From Amphiura filiformis (lineage: Eukaryota > Echinodermata > Ophiuroidea > Amphilepidida > Amphiuridae): a stretch of 64,000 bases of DNA. A model generated the notes under the pieces. It ran no database searches. It worked only from the letters and a program-made list of their open reading frames with translations, and was not told the origin of the DNA. The translations under genes were made by a program, and so were the position numbers. Positions within the stretch are counted from its first letter, which is position 1, and each line of letters starts with the position of its first letter. Of this stretch, positions 1-11,905 are shown in pieces. The DNA is taken from the NCBI RefSeq assembly GCF_039555335.1, contig NC_092646.1, positions 30,519,680 through 30,583,679 of the forward strand. Direction: 5' to 3'.

Positions 1-904
1 AACCCATTAAAAACATTACGCCTACATGCTGTCTTTAGTTTAGTGTCTCTATTTGGAATAAGTCTTAATTAACTTCTTGGCAACAAAGTAAAGCCAATTG
101 GAAGAATTTGTTAAGCTTATGTTATTTTTGTTAACCCTCAACTTAATATCCTTTTGCAATCTTCTAAGGTTAAAAAAAAATAAAATAAAATTGGCTTTGT
201 GCATCTTACAACTGAAATTGGTTGTCATTCTTCAAAAGTGCTAATTGCAAAGTCATGATTTTAATTACTAAACATATGGGGGGGGGGGGCACTCACACAC
301 AAAAATGGTATGGGTATGTGTGGCCAACTGTCCTTTTTTCAAGTTCTGGCAAATTTAGCTATTTAGCTCAAATTTTGAAAAATTTGGATTTTCTTAGCTC
401 CCGTACAGCCTATAATTTGGCCCAATATTGAGTTCACTAGACCAACAAAATGTTGAAATTTCAGTTCACAAGCCCCTATTTTGCCTGAAAATTATTTTTC
501 AGTTCCCAAAGCTCGGCGCAGCATGGGCACTCCCCCCCCCCCCCCTACCAAACTTAAACTTGAGAGTGCTCCCAGCAGGTATATTCCTTCCAAGTTGAGC
601 ACGACAGTAAATAGCTAACACCGACTTTTCAAGAAACTATAGAAAAGGTATATGTAGGGTGTAGTCAGGCTGTATCATTACAAAGCAAATAATACACATT
701 TTCCTGTATACTTTTGATGTATCTAGGATACACTGTAAATATTGGAATTGTTTATTATGTTTATTGCTAAGGTGAGCTGAACTTTGTTCCCACCTAGACT
801 TAAATTAATGACACTACTTTATATATCATCTTGATTTATTTAATATCGTCTCATGTATATATCTTATTTTTTTATGTATATTGGTCAGTGATTTGAAAGG
901 TTGT
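1..904. other. AT-rich DNA without recognised genes
   Basis: No coding pattern. It contains a G run at about 280-289 and a C run at about 532-544, the second after a stretch (456-530) resembling other dispersed repeats. Confidence 0.6.
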
Positions 905-1275
905 ATATTTGGGGAAGGGACACTGCAGGGTCTAATGGGGAATAGAGTGGTGGAGAGGGAAGGGGAAAGGGGAGGAGGAAAGGGAAGGAGAAAAGGGAGG
1001 GAAAAAGGGAAGGCAAAAGGGAGGAAAGGGAATGGGAAAGGGAAGGAGAAAGGGAGGAAGAAAGGGAAAAGGAAAGGGAAGGGTAAAGTGAGGAGGAAAG
1101 AGAAGTTGAAAAGAGAGGATGAAAGGGAAAAGGGAAGGGAAGGGGAAAAGGGAGGAGGAAAGGGAATGAGAAGGAGGATTAAAGGGGAGGAGAAAGGGAA
1201 GGAGGAAAGGGAAGGAGGATGAAATAGAAGGGAAAAGGGTGGGAGAAAGGGAGGAGGACAGAGAAGGAGAAAGCC
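905..1275 (+). repeat. Polypurine low-complexity tract (GGGAAAGG/GGAGGA-rich)
   Basis: Roughly 370 bp almost purely A/G on the plus strand, made of irregular GGGAAAGGG, GGAGGAAAG and GGGAAGGAG blocks. The long Arg/Lys/Gly/Glu and Pro/Phe/Ser frames it opens on either strand are composition artefacts. Such tracts can form triplex DNA in vitro; nothing here shows a function. Confidence 0.9.
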
Positions 1276-1436
1276 AGTGGGGACATCAATAATTAATAAC
1301 ACTTTTCAAACTCTTTATGTATGAATTTCTTAAACAAAAACATAATTAAGAGTTAAATTTAAAGTGTTATTGATTGTTATTAACAGTGTGTCAAGTTGCA
1401 ATTTTGCTAGAATTTGGTAGAAATTTCAGCCCTTGG

Positions 1437-1725
1437 TGGAGTAGGCTATTCAATTTAAAATCCACACCCCCTATTGAATATTTTGGAAATATATTCCACA
1501 GAGGGAGTATGAACTTTAAATGGAATGAACACATTAGGCAGCTCCATTTGAATTCCATACACCCCCTGAGAAAGATTCAACCTGAATACCACAGAAGGAG
1601 GGTGACTTTCAAATAGAGTTGGTTAATATGCTAATTCCATTTTAAATTCATACACACTATGGAAGATATTTCCAAATTTCCACAGGGGGAGGGTGGACTA
1701 TAAATAGAATAACCCAATATAGAAT
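1437..1725. repeat. Copy of the CCATACACCCCC palindromic MITE family, diverged
   Basis: Alternating inverted blocks (ATTCCATACACCCCCT, TATGGAAGATATTT, CACAGGGGGAGG) match the family seen cleanly at 24795-24970 and at 14690-15290 and 15540-15720. The remainder up to about 3170 shows no gene or clear structure. Confidence 0.6.
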
Positions 1726-3229
1726 AATGAACTTTACTTAATATTATCATTATTATGAGTAACCATGGTAACCCACCATCTTGGACCAAAACACTTTCGG
1801 CAGCCTTGATTATATACAATGTGTGTAACTTACTTGCCTGTTTTTGGTACAAAATTTGTACGGTTTTGAAATTTTCTGCCATGTTTATTGGCAAATTTTG
1901 CATTATCAGTCTTTTTATGTTGTTGTTATTGTTCTTTGAAAGCATCTTGAAAATAACACTATTTACAAATCTACGACTATAGATCTAATATATAGGCTAC
2001 AATGTATATTTTATATGGATACCCCATATCTGCCCTGGCAGTGTGTGTAAATAAACTATATAGTACTAGTACTGCCAGGCCTGTCGCTAGTTGGACTGCA
2101 GTGGGTGTCCAGCCTTTTTTGCCAGCAGATATATTTCTTGCTACTAAAATTGGGAATTGTTGACACCAATTTTTTTTCGACAGGACACTCAAGAATCTAA
2201 AAAAAGTGGTGGAGGTGTTGATAGACAAAATATTTTTCTAAATACTAAATACTTTCCTTGCATTTCAATATCTCACCACCAGTAGTAGCCAGGATTTTAG
2301 TGTGAGGGGGCAAAGCCAAATTTTCGTCCCCATTTGTCAATTTGTGTCCCATTTGTAATCATTGTAAGGTCACTTTACTCTTTGCCGTCCCCATTTTATC
2401 CCTGTGGGGGGGCTCCCCATGGCCCCCCTGGCTACACCGTGCTCCCCACCATACCCCTTCCAGCGACAGCCCTGGATACTACTTTATTGGGAGGCATAAG
2501 TTTTTGAAGCAGTGCTCTGCTCAAAAACTCAAAATACTGTAATTACTTACACTGTAAAAAAGATCCAGTCGAGTTTGACTAGATTCTGAGTAAAATAAGA
2601 TGTCACTAGATTTCTAGGCAAATTTACCATAAATCATATTGTATTTGACCCAAATAGTGTCAAAAACATGGTGTTTTTAAAATACTAACACTGGAAATAT
2701 TACTAAACTTGACTGATACATAAGTATTATTATAATACCTTGTTATTTTCCTATATAGTATATAGTGAGATAAAACTTGCAATTTTTTGTACTATGACTA
2801 CGCTTTGTAAATATTAATATATAACATGTATGTAACTTATATAAGAATGTGAAAGTTACCAAAATGGACAACTCACAGTTAAAATTGAATTTTTATTTAT
2901 ATTTTGTAAGTCATTTTTGCTTGTATTTATTATTGCTTTCTAATAAAACAAATGACGCCTCAATAAGAACCACATTTCAATTTTCAAATTTTTATCATTT
3001 GGTATGTGAGACTCACAGTATTACCTAGTATGTTCTTGGTGTTATTTACCAATAAATACCGATATTTCCCATCGGGTGAATTACTTTACACACAAAACAA
3101 ATTACCAGCATTCTAGGCACTTATCAATGCAAAATTAAGAAACATAATCTTCATCCATGGCATTAATTTTTTTTTTAAGATAGTTCTTCTCTCAGTTCAA
3201 GAGGACCTAAAATTTCCAATAGGCATGCA

Positions 3230-3576
3230 AAAAATGCTTGCCCCCTCCTCTTGGCTTGCCAAAAATTGCTTGCCCCCTCTAGCCTGCCAAAAAATCTATG
3301 GCGTGCCATGAATGTATGCCAAAAATGCCCCCCCCCCTTCGGCTGGCCAAAAATTGTGGAGTGCGACCGCTCTCCCCCACACCCAAGTATTTCAATAGTC
3401 AAAAAACTCTTAAATTTGTGAGTGAAGCAAACAAGAAAATCAGGTTTTTCTGCTATTTTGGTTAAATAAAGGTCTACATTTTGGGAAGAAGATTCACTTT
3501 TCACAAAATTACCCCTCCCTCTTGGTAAAAGGTCTTCTTTTTGAAAATCAGCACCCCAAAAAAATCCTGCGTACAG
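3230..3576. repeat. Fragment of the CAGGCC...CCTGCGTA hAT-type MITE family
   Basis: Shares with the intact copy at 9439-9665 the blocks GTGCGACCGC, AAATCAGGTTTTT, GTCCACTTTTC-like and a terminal CCTGCGTACAGGCCTG at about 3561-3576. The left end is not delimited. 3577-3884 shows nothing further. Confidence 0.5.
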
Positions 3577-3890
3577 GCCTGATGGTCAGGGTTACTGATA
3601 AGCACCGATATATCCAAACACCCAACCCTTGACAGGACCTTTTTGAAAAGGATATACAGTCGTTTAATTTCATAATATTGTAATCAATATCTTAATAAAA
3701 TCTGTAAGTTCAGTTGTTTACTCTGACCCTGCTACTGATGAAAAACATCTTCAAGAGCCCTAGGATTTGAAAAAGTGCAAAAGATGGACCATTGTCTAGT
3801 TAAAGGGTTAGATGTTACAGCTGAAAATGAGTAAATGACCTGCAGAGCAAAAACACCAAATGCATTAGCCCTACTAGTAAAGGGCCTTTT

Positions 3891-4063
3891 CAGGCATGAG
3901 AATTTTCAGGTTTAAGTCTGAATTCAGGCTTTTTTGTTGTCCAAATTTCCGCACTTTCTTTTAATTTCAGCCAGTTTTTGGCCTTTTTAGCCCAATTTCA
4001 CGCACTTTTTCAGGCTTTTTCAAACACTTCAGGTTTTTTCATGGATAATCATTCTCATGCCTG
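3891..4063. mobile_element. hAT-like MITE with CAGGCATGAGAAT termini
   Basis: 13-bp terminal inverted repeats (TIRs) CAGGCATGAGAAT / ATTCTCATGCCTG enclose 173 bp built of short TTCAGG motifs. CCTTTT flanks both ends (3885-3890 and 4064-4069), consistent with a target-site duplication (TSD). CAGGG/CAGGC termini are typical of hAT relatives; no coding capacity. Confidence 0.75.
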
Positions 4064-4074
4064 CCTTTTGACTG

Positions 4075-4745
4075 TGGTGATCCAAAACCATGCTATATCA
4101 TAAAACCTTGCTATATCCACGGAACTGCTAAACCCTGTGACTGCTATTCCTTTCGGGTGGAGCGGTTAGTGGGTTTTAGCGGTTCTCGGATATAGTGTGT
4201 TTAAAAGGCCCTATAGTAGGGCTAAAATGCGAGGCTACAGCCATTGGTGCTCTTGTTATGATACTGGGAATGCATTAGCAATGAAAATTTTTGAAAAAAT
4301 TAAATAGTAAGCTGTTAGCAGCTGTAAACTCTCCCTCCTTTTTTCTGAAAAATAAAACCGTAAATTTGAAACTTGCATCCTTCCACTGTCTAGCCCTAAT
4401 ATAGGGACTTTTAAAACCACTCTACCCAGAGAACCGCTAAAACCCAGCGAAGCGATTACTGAATAGGGCCTCTACTAGTCTTATTACAAGACTGCCCTAC
4501 CCCAACCGTACATCCTAACCCTAAACTCCTTAAACAAGGACTGGACTCAAGTCTAGCAAGTTGCACCCTATTCGGTAATTGTACCAACCCAGTGACCATG
4601 CTCCACCCGGGAGCGGTCACTGGGTTTAGCAGTTCTCTGGATATAGCCAGGGTCTATGATATATAGTAGCTTGGTTTTGCATCGCCACAGTCCAAAGGCC
4701 CTATTTCAAATACCTGAGTAGGGCTACCACTGTCTATGATTCAGC
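4075..4745. repeat. Palindromic repeat cluster (GCTATATC / AAACCCAG motifs)
   Basis: Inverted and direct copies of TGTGGCGATnCAAAACCA-like, CTGCTAAACCC and AGTGACCGCTCC-like segments recur at 4075-4210, 4395-4475 and 4560-4720, including GAGCGGTnAnTGGGTTTAGC. Probably two or three overlapping copies of one MITE. 4746-5218 shows no recognisable feature. Confidence 0.5.
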
Positions 4746-5404
4746 CTACAGCTCTGAAAACATGAAGATTTTCACAATAACCCATCTTGCTTATGATTTA
4801 AACAGTCCCACTTCCCAATTAATGATTTATTATGAGGCAACTTTCAAAAGTGCTGGGTTTAAGTGCCTGAATTACTCTGCTTCATTCTGAAATGCATGCA
4901 ATTAGAAGATCATTTATATTTTTGTGACCATTAATGTAAAATGTGAGATACAGACCTTAAAGAAAACTAATACCACAAAATCTCTCGCTGACAATTTGAT
5001 TAATCAATTCCTTGAAAATGGAACAAGAAACTTTGTTTTTTCACTCAAAAAGTCTAATATCCATTACATCTTTTCCACACCATAATTAATTATTAGAATT
5101 TGAAAAATGTGACAGTCATCAGTTTCCATTAAGATTTATTTTCTAAAGAGTAAAATCGAAATGTAAATCTTTGAAGAATTTATGACAAATAAAAAAAAAG
5201 AAGTTTTTTGTCTCATTTTCTAGAAACTGATAATCAAATTGGTATTTCAAGATTTTGTGGTTAGTGATTGAATGTCTACTTTGTTTTTGATGAGGCAACT
5301 TTCAAAGGCGCTGGGTATTGAAGTAACTCAATTAGCCACTCCCGATTTGGCTATAAGCCTACCCCTATTTTTCAAAACATTCTGGAAACAAGGAGCACTA
5401 AGAT

Positions 5405-5890
5405 ATAAGGCTAAGGTCAAATTTTTTTTTGTTTCCTGTAGCGCATGCGCATTACGTTTTGACGGCTTATTTTGTGCATTAGATTTTTTTTCACTTTAAA
5501 AAAAAAAAAGAAAAAGGAAAATCACAAAAAAATAATACAAAACACTACTGGAGTAAACATTTACACATTACGCAACAAACGAGCGTAGTGAAAAACTACT
5601 GGAGAAAACACACACATTTTTTTTAATACCTTTTTTTAATCGGCAGGTTGAAAGGGGATCATAAATATTCTTGAATATGATTTTTTTGGTGTGTCGGAGA
5701 GACCCACTGTAAATTCCCATTCCAATTTGCAGCAAAAAAAGGTATTTTTGTCATTGGAAGACATGGATTTAAAAATAAAAATAAAAAAACGCATATCGCA
5801 TTTGACTTTTTTGACCTGCTACAGGAAACATGTTTTTTTTCCTAATAGTAAGAGTACCATTTTTATTTCAAAGAGAACATCTTAATCATT
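5405..5890. mobile_element. Putative inverted-repeat element with GTTTCCTGTAGC ends
   Basis: GGTCAAATTTTTTTTTGTTTCC with CTGTAGC near 5417-5443 is mirrored by GACCTGCTACAGGAAACATG at 5812-5832, enclosing A/T runs. The boundaries are approximate. Confidence 0.4.
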
Positions 5891-6028
5891 TGGATGATTT
5901 TATGCATGTCAAAAGGAGGTAAAAAAGTCTTCACACATCCTTTTTATGTTGTCCACAAAATTATCCATTACTACTGTTTTAAATGTGAGAGTTATAAATT
6001 TTAACAAGGCGGTTCTCGAACCACGAGT

Positions 6029-6905
6029 CTCGCCTGCTTTCGTGACCACCTGCTTTTGCGATTACTTTTGGTAGAGGTAAATGAATTTGGTGGTTATCGG
6101 CTGGGCACGATTATCTGGCTGATATTTGACCTCAGATGACCTTGAAATGACCTTCCAAAAATTGGGCTTTAAATGTTGACTGTACCCACCAAGTTTCATG
6201 CCCATACAACAGTTTTTACTCATTTGACCTCAGATGACCCCTAGTGACCTCGAAATGACCTTCCAAAAATTTGGCTTTAAATGTTGACTGTACCCACCAA
6301 GTTTCATGCCCGTACAACAGTTTTTACTTAATTTGACCTCAGATGACCCCTGGTGACATTGAAATGACCTTCCAAAATTTGGCTTTAAATGTTGACTGTA
6401 CCCACCAAGTTTCATGCCCGTACAACAGTTTTTACTAATTTGACCTCAGATGACCCCTGGTGACCTTGAAATGACCTTCCAAAAATTTGGCTTTAAATGT
6501 TGACTGTACCACCCAAGTTTCATGCCCGTACAACAGTTTTTACTAATTTGACCTCAGATGACCCCTGGTGACCTCGAAATGACCTTCCAAAAATTTGGCT
6601 TTAAATGTTGACTGTACCAACCAAGTTTCATGCCCATACAACAGTTTTTACTAATTTGACCTCAGATGACCCCTACATGACCTCAGTGACCTTGACCCAC
6701 TAACCAATACAAACCGGTTCTGTCTCGGGTCAAGATGCACCCACCCACCAAGTTTGAGGAACGTGCGACTCAGTCTCCGAGAAAATAGGCGGAAGGCAAA
6801 CTTTAACCACAACTTTAACCAAATTTGTCACATACACACACACACCCCCCCCCCTACATACGGAAAAGTGATTATATAGTCTCCTGCCTTATCAGGCGAG
6901 ACGAA
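6029..6905. mobile_element. Element with an internal 108-bp tandem array and GTCTCGCCTG ends
   Basis: GTCTCGCCTGCTTTCGT near 6029 is mirrored by ATCAGGCGAGACGAAA near 6890-6905. Inside, about five copies of a 108-bp unit run from about 6115 to 6680; the GTTTCATGCC block recurs at 6193, 6301, 6409, 6517 and 6625, exactly 108 bp apart. Units contain TTTGACCTCAGATGACCCC. A (CA)n/C-run lies at 6832-6853. Non-coding. Confidence 0.7.
6115..6680 (+). repeat. 108-bp tandem repeat, about five copies
   Basis: Exact 108-bp period measured on the GTTTCATGCC block. Copies differ by a few substitutions and 1-bp indels (CCAAAAATT/CCAAAATT; GTGACCTCG/GTGACCTTG). Two short minus-strand frames share the peptide GGYSQHLKPNF only because of the repeat. 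Confidence 0.9.
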
Positions 6906-7351
6906 AACAGAACAGATCTAAATCTTTAAAAAATTTGATAATCAACTTGGCATCATAATTTTGTGGTTAGTGATCAATCCTGTACCATTTTTCAATGTTC
7001 CTTTTATATTTTATGCACCACTACTCATGAGATTTTAAAATGGGAAAGTCATACATTTCTACTAAAATCTAATTCACTGAAAGATTTTTGTCAGGAAAAA
7101 GGAACTGCTTTTGTCCTGATTTTCCAGAAATTGATAATCAAATTATAAATTTGAGGTTAGTGATACATCCTCTATAATACTTAATTTTGTTCAATGTTTT
7201 ATGTTTTGAGGCTTTACAAACTGTGGAAGTCGTCACTTTGGTTTTAACTTTTTTCTTTAAGATGTGTCGGAGTAGTCATGGTCGTTCAACTCCAAAAAAT
7301 CCATTTTCATTGTCTAGATTAGGGGATTAATGAAAAGTTACACCTTGAAGA

Positions 7352-8202
7352 TTTAAAGCCATATTATAACATTTTCAAACAAAATAGATTTGCATTTCTT
7401 TGCCATAAAATGTTAGCTTTTACTGTCAGATATATTCCCTTTTATTTTTGAGCCTAACAACTACGGCAAAGCAAAGAAAATTGGAATTTACTACCAGCAC
7501 ACATGTCGCCAATACGTACCACTCCTTCGGTCATGTTATGGTACGACCCTTTGTTGTGTATATCACCGTCCCATACGCCCGTATACGTACTGTGTGTTAT
7601 GAACATTGTGTATGCGTTCGACTAATAATTCCATCGTAATAATAAAGCGCCGGTTCCATCGTTTTATTCAAAATCTCAGATTTTGACAAAACTACAGCAC
7701 CTAGAGTCTTGATTTTTGCAGGGTATATTGGTTTAATAAAGTACAATTTAAAGGCTTAATGTACGATTTCCTTCAAATTTTAAATTTGTCATTATATACT
7801 CAAAATGCTGAAATAATACTAGTAATAATGATCGGGAATGGTTTCTGTCCATTTTGAGCTGAAATATCGAGGTAACGTGAAAGAAACACTGCTTGTTATT
7901 TTGGCCGTTTAACACGCAGTTCTATGGGCGGACATAAAGTTATAATTTCTTGAATTATGACTTTATGTCGAACTTTGCTCTGTTTACCTACAAACACAAC
8001 AAATTTGGCTGATTCCATTTAGGTGCAAGTTGTGACATGTGTAAACATTACAAATATGCCAAAAAATCAGGTTTGAAAAAAATTAACCAAATTCATATTA
8101 TAAGATCGTACATTATGACTTTAATCGTGTAAAAAAAGAATTTGAAAAATTCAGTGAGGGCGTCCTCCTTAGCAAATGTTATAATATGGCTTTAAGGGTA
8201 GA
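7352..8202. mobile_element. Inverted-repeat element interrupted by a nested MITE (7749-8124)
   Basis: Ends are AAAGCCATATTATAACATT at about 7359 and the mirror near 8183-8200. The sequence outside 7749-8124 is the reverse complement of 22118-22340, including TTTTGACAAAACTACAGCACCT and TTATGAACATTGTG. The 22118 copy lacks the inner MITE, so it is a natural empty site. 8203-8689 has no recognised feature. Confidence 0.75.
7749..8124. mobile_element. MITE with TGTACGAT termini, copy 1
   Basis: About 376 bp, near identical to 22754-23130 in the same orientation. Ends GGCTTAATGTACGAT and ATCGTACATTATGACTTTAA are imperfect TIRs. Contains TTATGACTTTATGTCGAAC. Non-coding. Confidence 0.8.
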
Positions 8203-8689
8203 CGAGGTATTGTTGGTCGAAGCAACCTAAAAATCGATTTTCATTATCTAGATCAATATATTATTGAAAATTAACACCTTGATGTTTTGCAAAAGTTCAT
8301 TCTACAAATCGTATACTTTGCAAATTTGCTTAATTTATTGTTTATGAGTTATGTACGTTTTACAAAAGTGTTGTTGTTTCAGCCCTCTTTACAACTCAAG
8401 AACCGCAGCACCTATAAAAGTATATCTGTGATATTTTAATTCTTCTACACGCTCACTATGAATTGAGCAATGCAGTTTTTGCCAAAGCTCACTACCATTC
8501 GTAAGATGCTGTGAACTACCAAATCACAACAGTTTGAAATAATTAATAACCTTAAATGGGTACGGAATGAAAAACATGCACTTTGAAAAATTGCTTTTTG
8601 CATTGTGGTATCATTAATCTTGCACAGAATTCAACAATTCGACCAATCCAATTCACAACATTTAACTACTTAAAAAACATCTAAATCAT

Positions 8690-9073
8690 TAAGGCCGAGT
8701 AAAAATAAAAACATGTTTCTCGTCTGGGGTTTTAAAAAAAAGGCGGAAGAGAGGCTTTTTATTTTCTATTTTTTATTGAAAATAGGTGTAAATACCATTA
8801 TAAACACCGTATTAGCGTATAGAATAATGCCTGAAAAAGGAGGAGGCCCTTTTATTTTATTGTTCTGGTAGGTACGCCCCCTCTAGTGATCACAGAACCA
8901 TCCAGAAGTGTTTCTTGAATACTAGTTAGCAAAGCTATAGAAAACATCAACTTCCAAGACATCTTTCTTCAAAAGTTATAACTGAATTTAAAAAAATAAA
9001 AATAAATTTGAAGCAGCTTCAAAAAAGGAAGCAGGAGGGGATGAGAAACATGTTTTATTTTTTATTCGGCCTA
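8690..9073. mobile_element. MITE with AAGGCCGAGTAAAAAT termini
   Basis: AAGGCCGAGTAAAAATAAAA plus CATGTTTCTCGTC at 8691-8723 is mirrored by GATGAGAAACATG...TTTATTCGGCCT at 9040-9072. About 384 bp, AT-rich inside, no coding frame. The TTCTCGTC and GGCCTAA ends are shared with 52482-52866, suggesting one family. Confidence 0.75.
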
Positions 9074-9334
9074 AAGGATTTTTGTCAAAAGTTGTCGCCC
9101 CTTAGCTGTTTTCCAGAAAATGAATAATTAAATTAGCATTCAATAATTTTTTGGTTAATGATCAATCAATCTACTTTACTTTCTTTGGTTTGCAAGGGTT
9201 TGAGGGATGCAATCATCTAGAAAGCATGGATAAATGCCGTTTTATTATCTTAAAAAAATTCTTATTATGTATTATGCACACCTCGGCCCCCGCCATTTGC
9301 GAAGAAAATGCAAATTCAATAAATGGTGACATTT

Positions 9335-9790
9335 TAAACTCCATGAGCACTACCTGCCAGGCTCTAAGAACTATTTTCATTGGTTGCAAGGAGGGCTTTA
9401 TCTTCTGTTGTGCCAATCAGAGGAATGGTCAGTATGGCCAGGCCCATACGCAGGGGGGTGCGGGGGGTGCGACCGCACCTCCCCAAATTTGCAAAAGTAT
9501 ACAAAAAGTCCCAAAATTTAAGAATTTGCGAGCGTAGCGATCAAAAAAATCAGGTTTTTTACGTTTTTGGTCAAAAAAGGTCCAAATTTTGGGGAAAAGT
9601 CCACTTTTCACAAAATCGCCCCCCCCCCCTTTGGAAAAAAGTCCACTTTTTCAAAATCAGGCCTGAGTATGGCTGAAGGGGATTGGTTAAAAGTGATAGG
9701 AGATCTATAGCTCTTTTTTGATTGGTTACTCAGATGATTATATCAAGTAATTGACCAATCAGGGGCTTTGTAAGAAAGGCAGTAGTGTCC
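9335..9790. mobile_element. Palindromic MITE (CATGAGCACTACCTGCC family) split by an hAT MITE
   Basis: Starts CTCCATGAGCACTACCTGCC and ends near CAGTAGTGTCCATGAGG; inside are CCAATCAGAGG and TGATTGGTTACTCAGATG. It is homologous to 29262-29478 and more distantly to 18222-18445 and 28406-28597. The middle is occupied by the separate insertion at 9439-9665. Confidence 0.75.
9439..9665. mobile_element. hAT-like MITE, exact 8-bp TSD AGTATGGC
   Basis: Begins CAGGCCCATACGCAGG and ends ATCAGGCCTG, flanked on both sides by AGTATGGC (9431-9438 and 9666-9673). 227 bp with blocks AAATTTGCGAGCG and GTCCACTTTTCACAAAATC. It sits inside the MITE at 9335-9790, and homologues of that host lack it. Confidence 0.88.
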
Positions 9791-9908
9791 ATGAGGTTAA
9801 TCTGATATTCGCAACAAATCCACAACAAAATAGAGTGTATGCAATAAACCAACCGGAATGGTATAACAATTGAAATGGCAGCCATGTTGGAGGACAGTAA
9901 TAAGATAG

Positions 9909-10140
9909 CTTAACTCCATCCATGTGGGTGTCGACTGCAGATGACAAGTTTCAATTTTTTTTTAAACTCAAACATTTCAGAATTGTACATATTCATGACC
10001 ATATTTTGAATCAGCATGAAAAATGCATTAAAATGAGTACAAACAAGCCTAGTATTCAGAGAGCTCTTGATATTTTGAGAAAATAATCTCAAAACTTTTT
10101 GGACTTTTTATGTCGAAGCCTATATGGCTAGCACGCAGAG
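9909..10140 (+). repeat. Dispersed repeat TCCANGTNGGTGTCGACTGC, copy 1
   Basis: About 230 bp similar to 10847-11092 in the same orientation, including GGTGTCGACTGCAGATGACA, ATGAGTACAAACAAG and GGACTTTTTATGT. Each copy ends near a GCACGCA motif. Non-coding. Confidence 0.8.
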
Positions 10141-10195
10141 CATTAAGATAGCAGAGGTTCAGGTCTCTAGATCGATTCCCTGTTTTATTGTATTT
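10120..10195 (+). ncRNA. tRNA-like / SINE head (pol III box-B-like), tentative
   Basis: TGGCTAGCACGC (weak A box) is followed about 45 bp later by GATCGATTCC, which fits the box B pattern GWTCRANNC. No full cloverleaf can be folded by eye. Probably a tRNA-derived SINE remnant. Confidence 0.25.
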
Positions 10196-10288
10196 TCATG
10201 TGAATTGCCCCATGTTACCTTATGGAGTACAGAATTTTAGTTAAATGAGGACGACTCTGTCATGAGTGATGTCATATTGATTACCCTC

Positions 10289-10480
10289 TAAAGCATTTTC
10301 CAACCTAATGTGGCAGTGACGTCAGTGCGCATTTCATTGGGCGGAGCTACAAAACGCTAATGTTTGCTCAATGCGCTGACCTACATAGGCACACGCTTAA
10401 AGACGCCGCATAGATGTGTGCGCGAAACAGCTGCCTCAACGCTTTGACGTCACTGCCACATCAGGGTGGAAAATACTTTA
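10289..10480. mobile_element. MITE with TGACGTCA in its terminal repeats
   Basis: Left AAGCATTTTCCAACCTAATG then TGGCAGTGACGTCA; right mirror TGACGTCACTGCCACATC and GGTGGAAAATACTT. About 190 bp, GC-richer centre. Related to 31703-31824, which has ACCATTTTTCACCCTG / CAGGGTGAAAATTGG ends. Confidence 0.8.
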
Positions 10481-10846
10481 TACAGTATATAAATGATGTT
10501 AAAGGCTTAAACTAGCATACTATCACTTCCATGTCTGCATATAGCACATGCCTTGCTAATATGTTAAGAAAATTAAAAGAAAGTGGTAATTCAAAAAATG
10601 TTGACATTTTCATGAAGCTATTCAACATGTTCAGTTCAGATGAAGTTCAGGTTTATTATTAAATAGTAACTCTAGAGCTTACTATCACTTACTACCAAAT
10701 TCAAATACAAAAATGTTGAATGTTAAGCCATGTCTGCACACGTCATATATGTGGGAGCCACTTGAAAACAGTGGCATTTCATTAATTTGTAAAACAATTT
10801 AGTATTCAAAATGAGCTCAGTGTTTTTTTGCTCAAACTAATCAATT

Positions 10847-11092
10847 AACTCTTTCCACGTAGGTGTCGACTGCAGATGACATGTTTCAAATTTTCTTTAA
10901 ATATTCAAAAAATTCAGAATTGTACATTTTCATGACCATATTTGGAGTCAGCATGAAAAATGCATTAAAATGAGTACAAACAAGTCTAGTATTGGTTCAG
11001 TGGTTTTTGAGATAGCTCTTGATATTTTGAAGAAATATCTCAAAATTTGGACTTTTTATGTTTAAGCCTAAAGACCACGGCAGCACGCATAG
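10847..11092 (+). repeat. Dispersed repeat, copy 2 of the 9909 family
   Basis: See 9909-10140: aligns over about 230 bp with small indels, including GTGGTTTTTGAGATAGC, absent from copy 1. Starts TTAACTCTTTCCACGTAGG. 11093-11453 holds degenerate GGGGGAGCACTCC-type sequence but no gene. Confidence 0.8.
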
Positions 11093-11453
11093 AAATTAAC
11101 CCAAAGCAAAAAAAGCATGTTATTGTCACTCTCAGACAGTTGTCAGTGACGTCAATGAGATGAGGCGGCTGTTTTGTGTGCGTATCCGGGGGGAGCACTC
11201 CAATATGAAAGTGACTTACCTGTGCCTACCGGAGTACAACACTGGGGTCTATCAGTGGCGATTTTTGTCAAAAAAGGGAGTCATTCAGTGGCGGCTCCAA
11301 GAAAATGGGAGTCATTATGTGTGGAAACGCTAAAAATTGGGCGTCATTGACCGTGAAATATAACTTTCTGTGCAAAAATTTGCATAATTTTGCAAAAATG
11401 TGCTATTTTGAAGCTAAAATTGCTACACAACTTTGTTCAAAAAGCATGTGGAG

Positions 11454-11756
11454 CAGGGCTGTCAACTTGTTGGAATTGCTTGGCGTGAGACAGAGGCGTA
11501 CCGGGATTTGCCGACTCCAATGTTCATTTTGTACCATGATTATTTGAGCCACGGCGCTCGAGAATGTAAAAAGCGGGGGGGGGGGGTTTAGGAGCAACAA
11601 ATTATTCATGACGATGCGTGCGATTTTACTCATTTTCCAGCTTTTTGCGTGAGATTTACTATCTAGGCGTGAGAGTATACTACCTTGGCGTGAGACCGTG
11701 AGAAAGTGACCCAATGCGTGAGACTCACAGCCAATGCGTGAGAGTTGACAGCCCTG
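11454..11756. mobile_element. hAT-like MITE with CAGGGCTGTCAAC termini
   Basis: CAGGGCTGTCAACTTG at the left and GAGTTGACAGCCCTG at the right, flanked by ATGTGGAG / ATGTGAAG (8-bp TSD with one mismatch). 303 bp, with repeated GGCGTGAGA-type motifs and a long G run at about 11575-11587. Confidence 0.82.
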
Positions 11757-11905
11757 ATGTGAAGCATGCAGATTTGGTGTAATTTTTTTAAAGGTGGTCA
11801 TTGGGTGTAAGCTGATGGAAAAAAATAATGCACTTGCGTGCAATTTTTTGTACAATTTCACTCCATATGCTTAAGCTTAACCTATAATTAAGATCAATAT
11901 TAATA

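Noticed and set aside
826..1302. 158-aa Pro/Phe/Ser frame and 113-aa Gly/Lys/Arg/Glu frame
   Set aside because: Pure composition effect of the polypurine tract.
6115..6680. CRISPR-like array
   Set aside because: Repeats are contiguous 108-bp units without unique spacers, in animal DNA.
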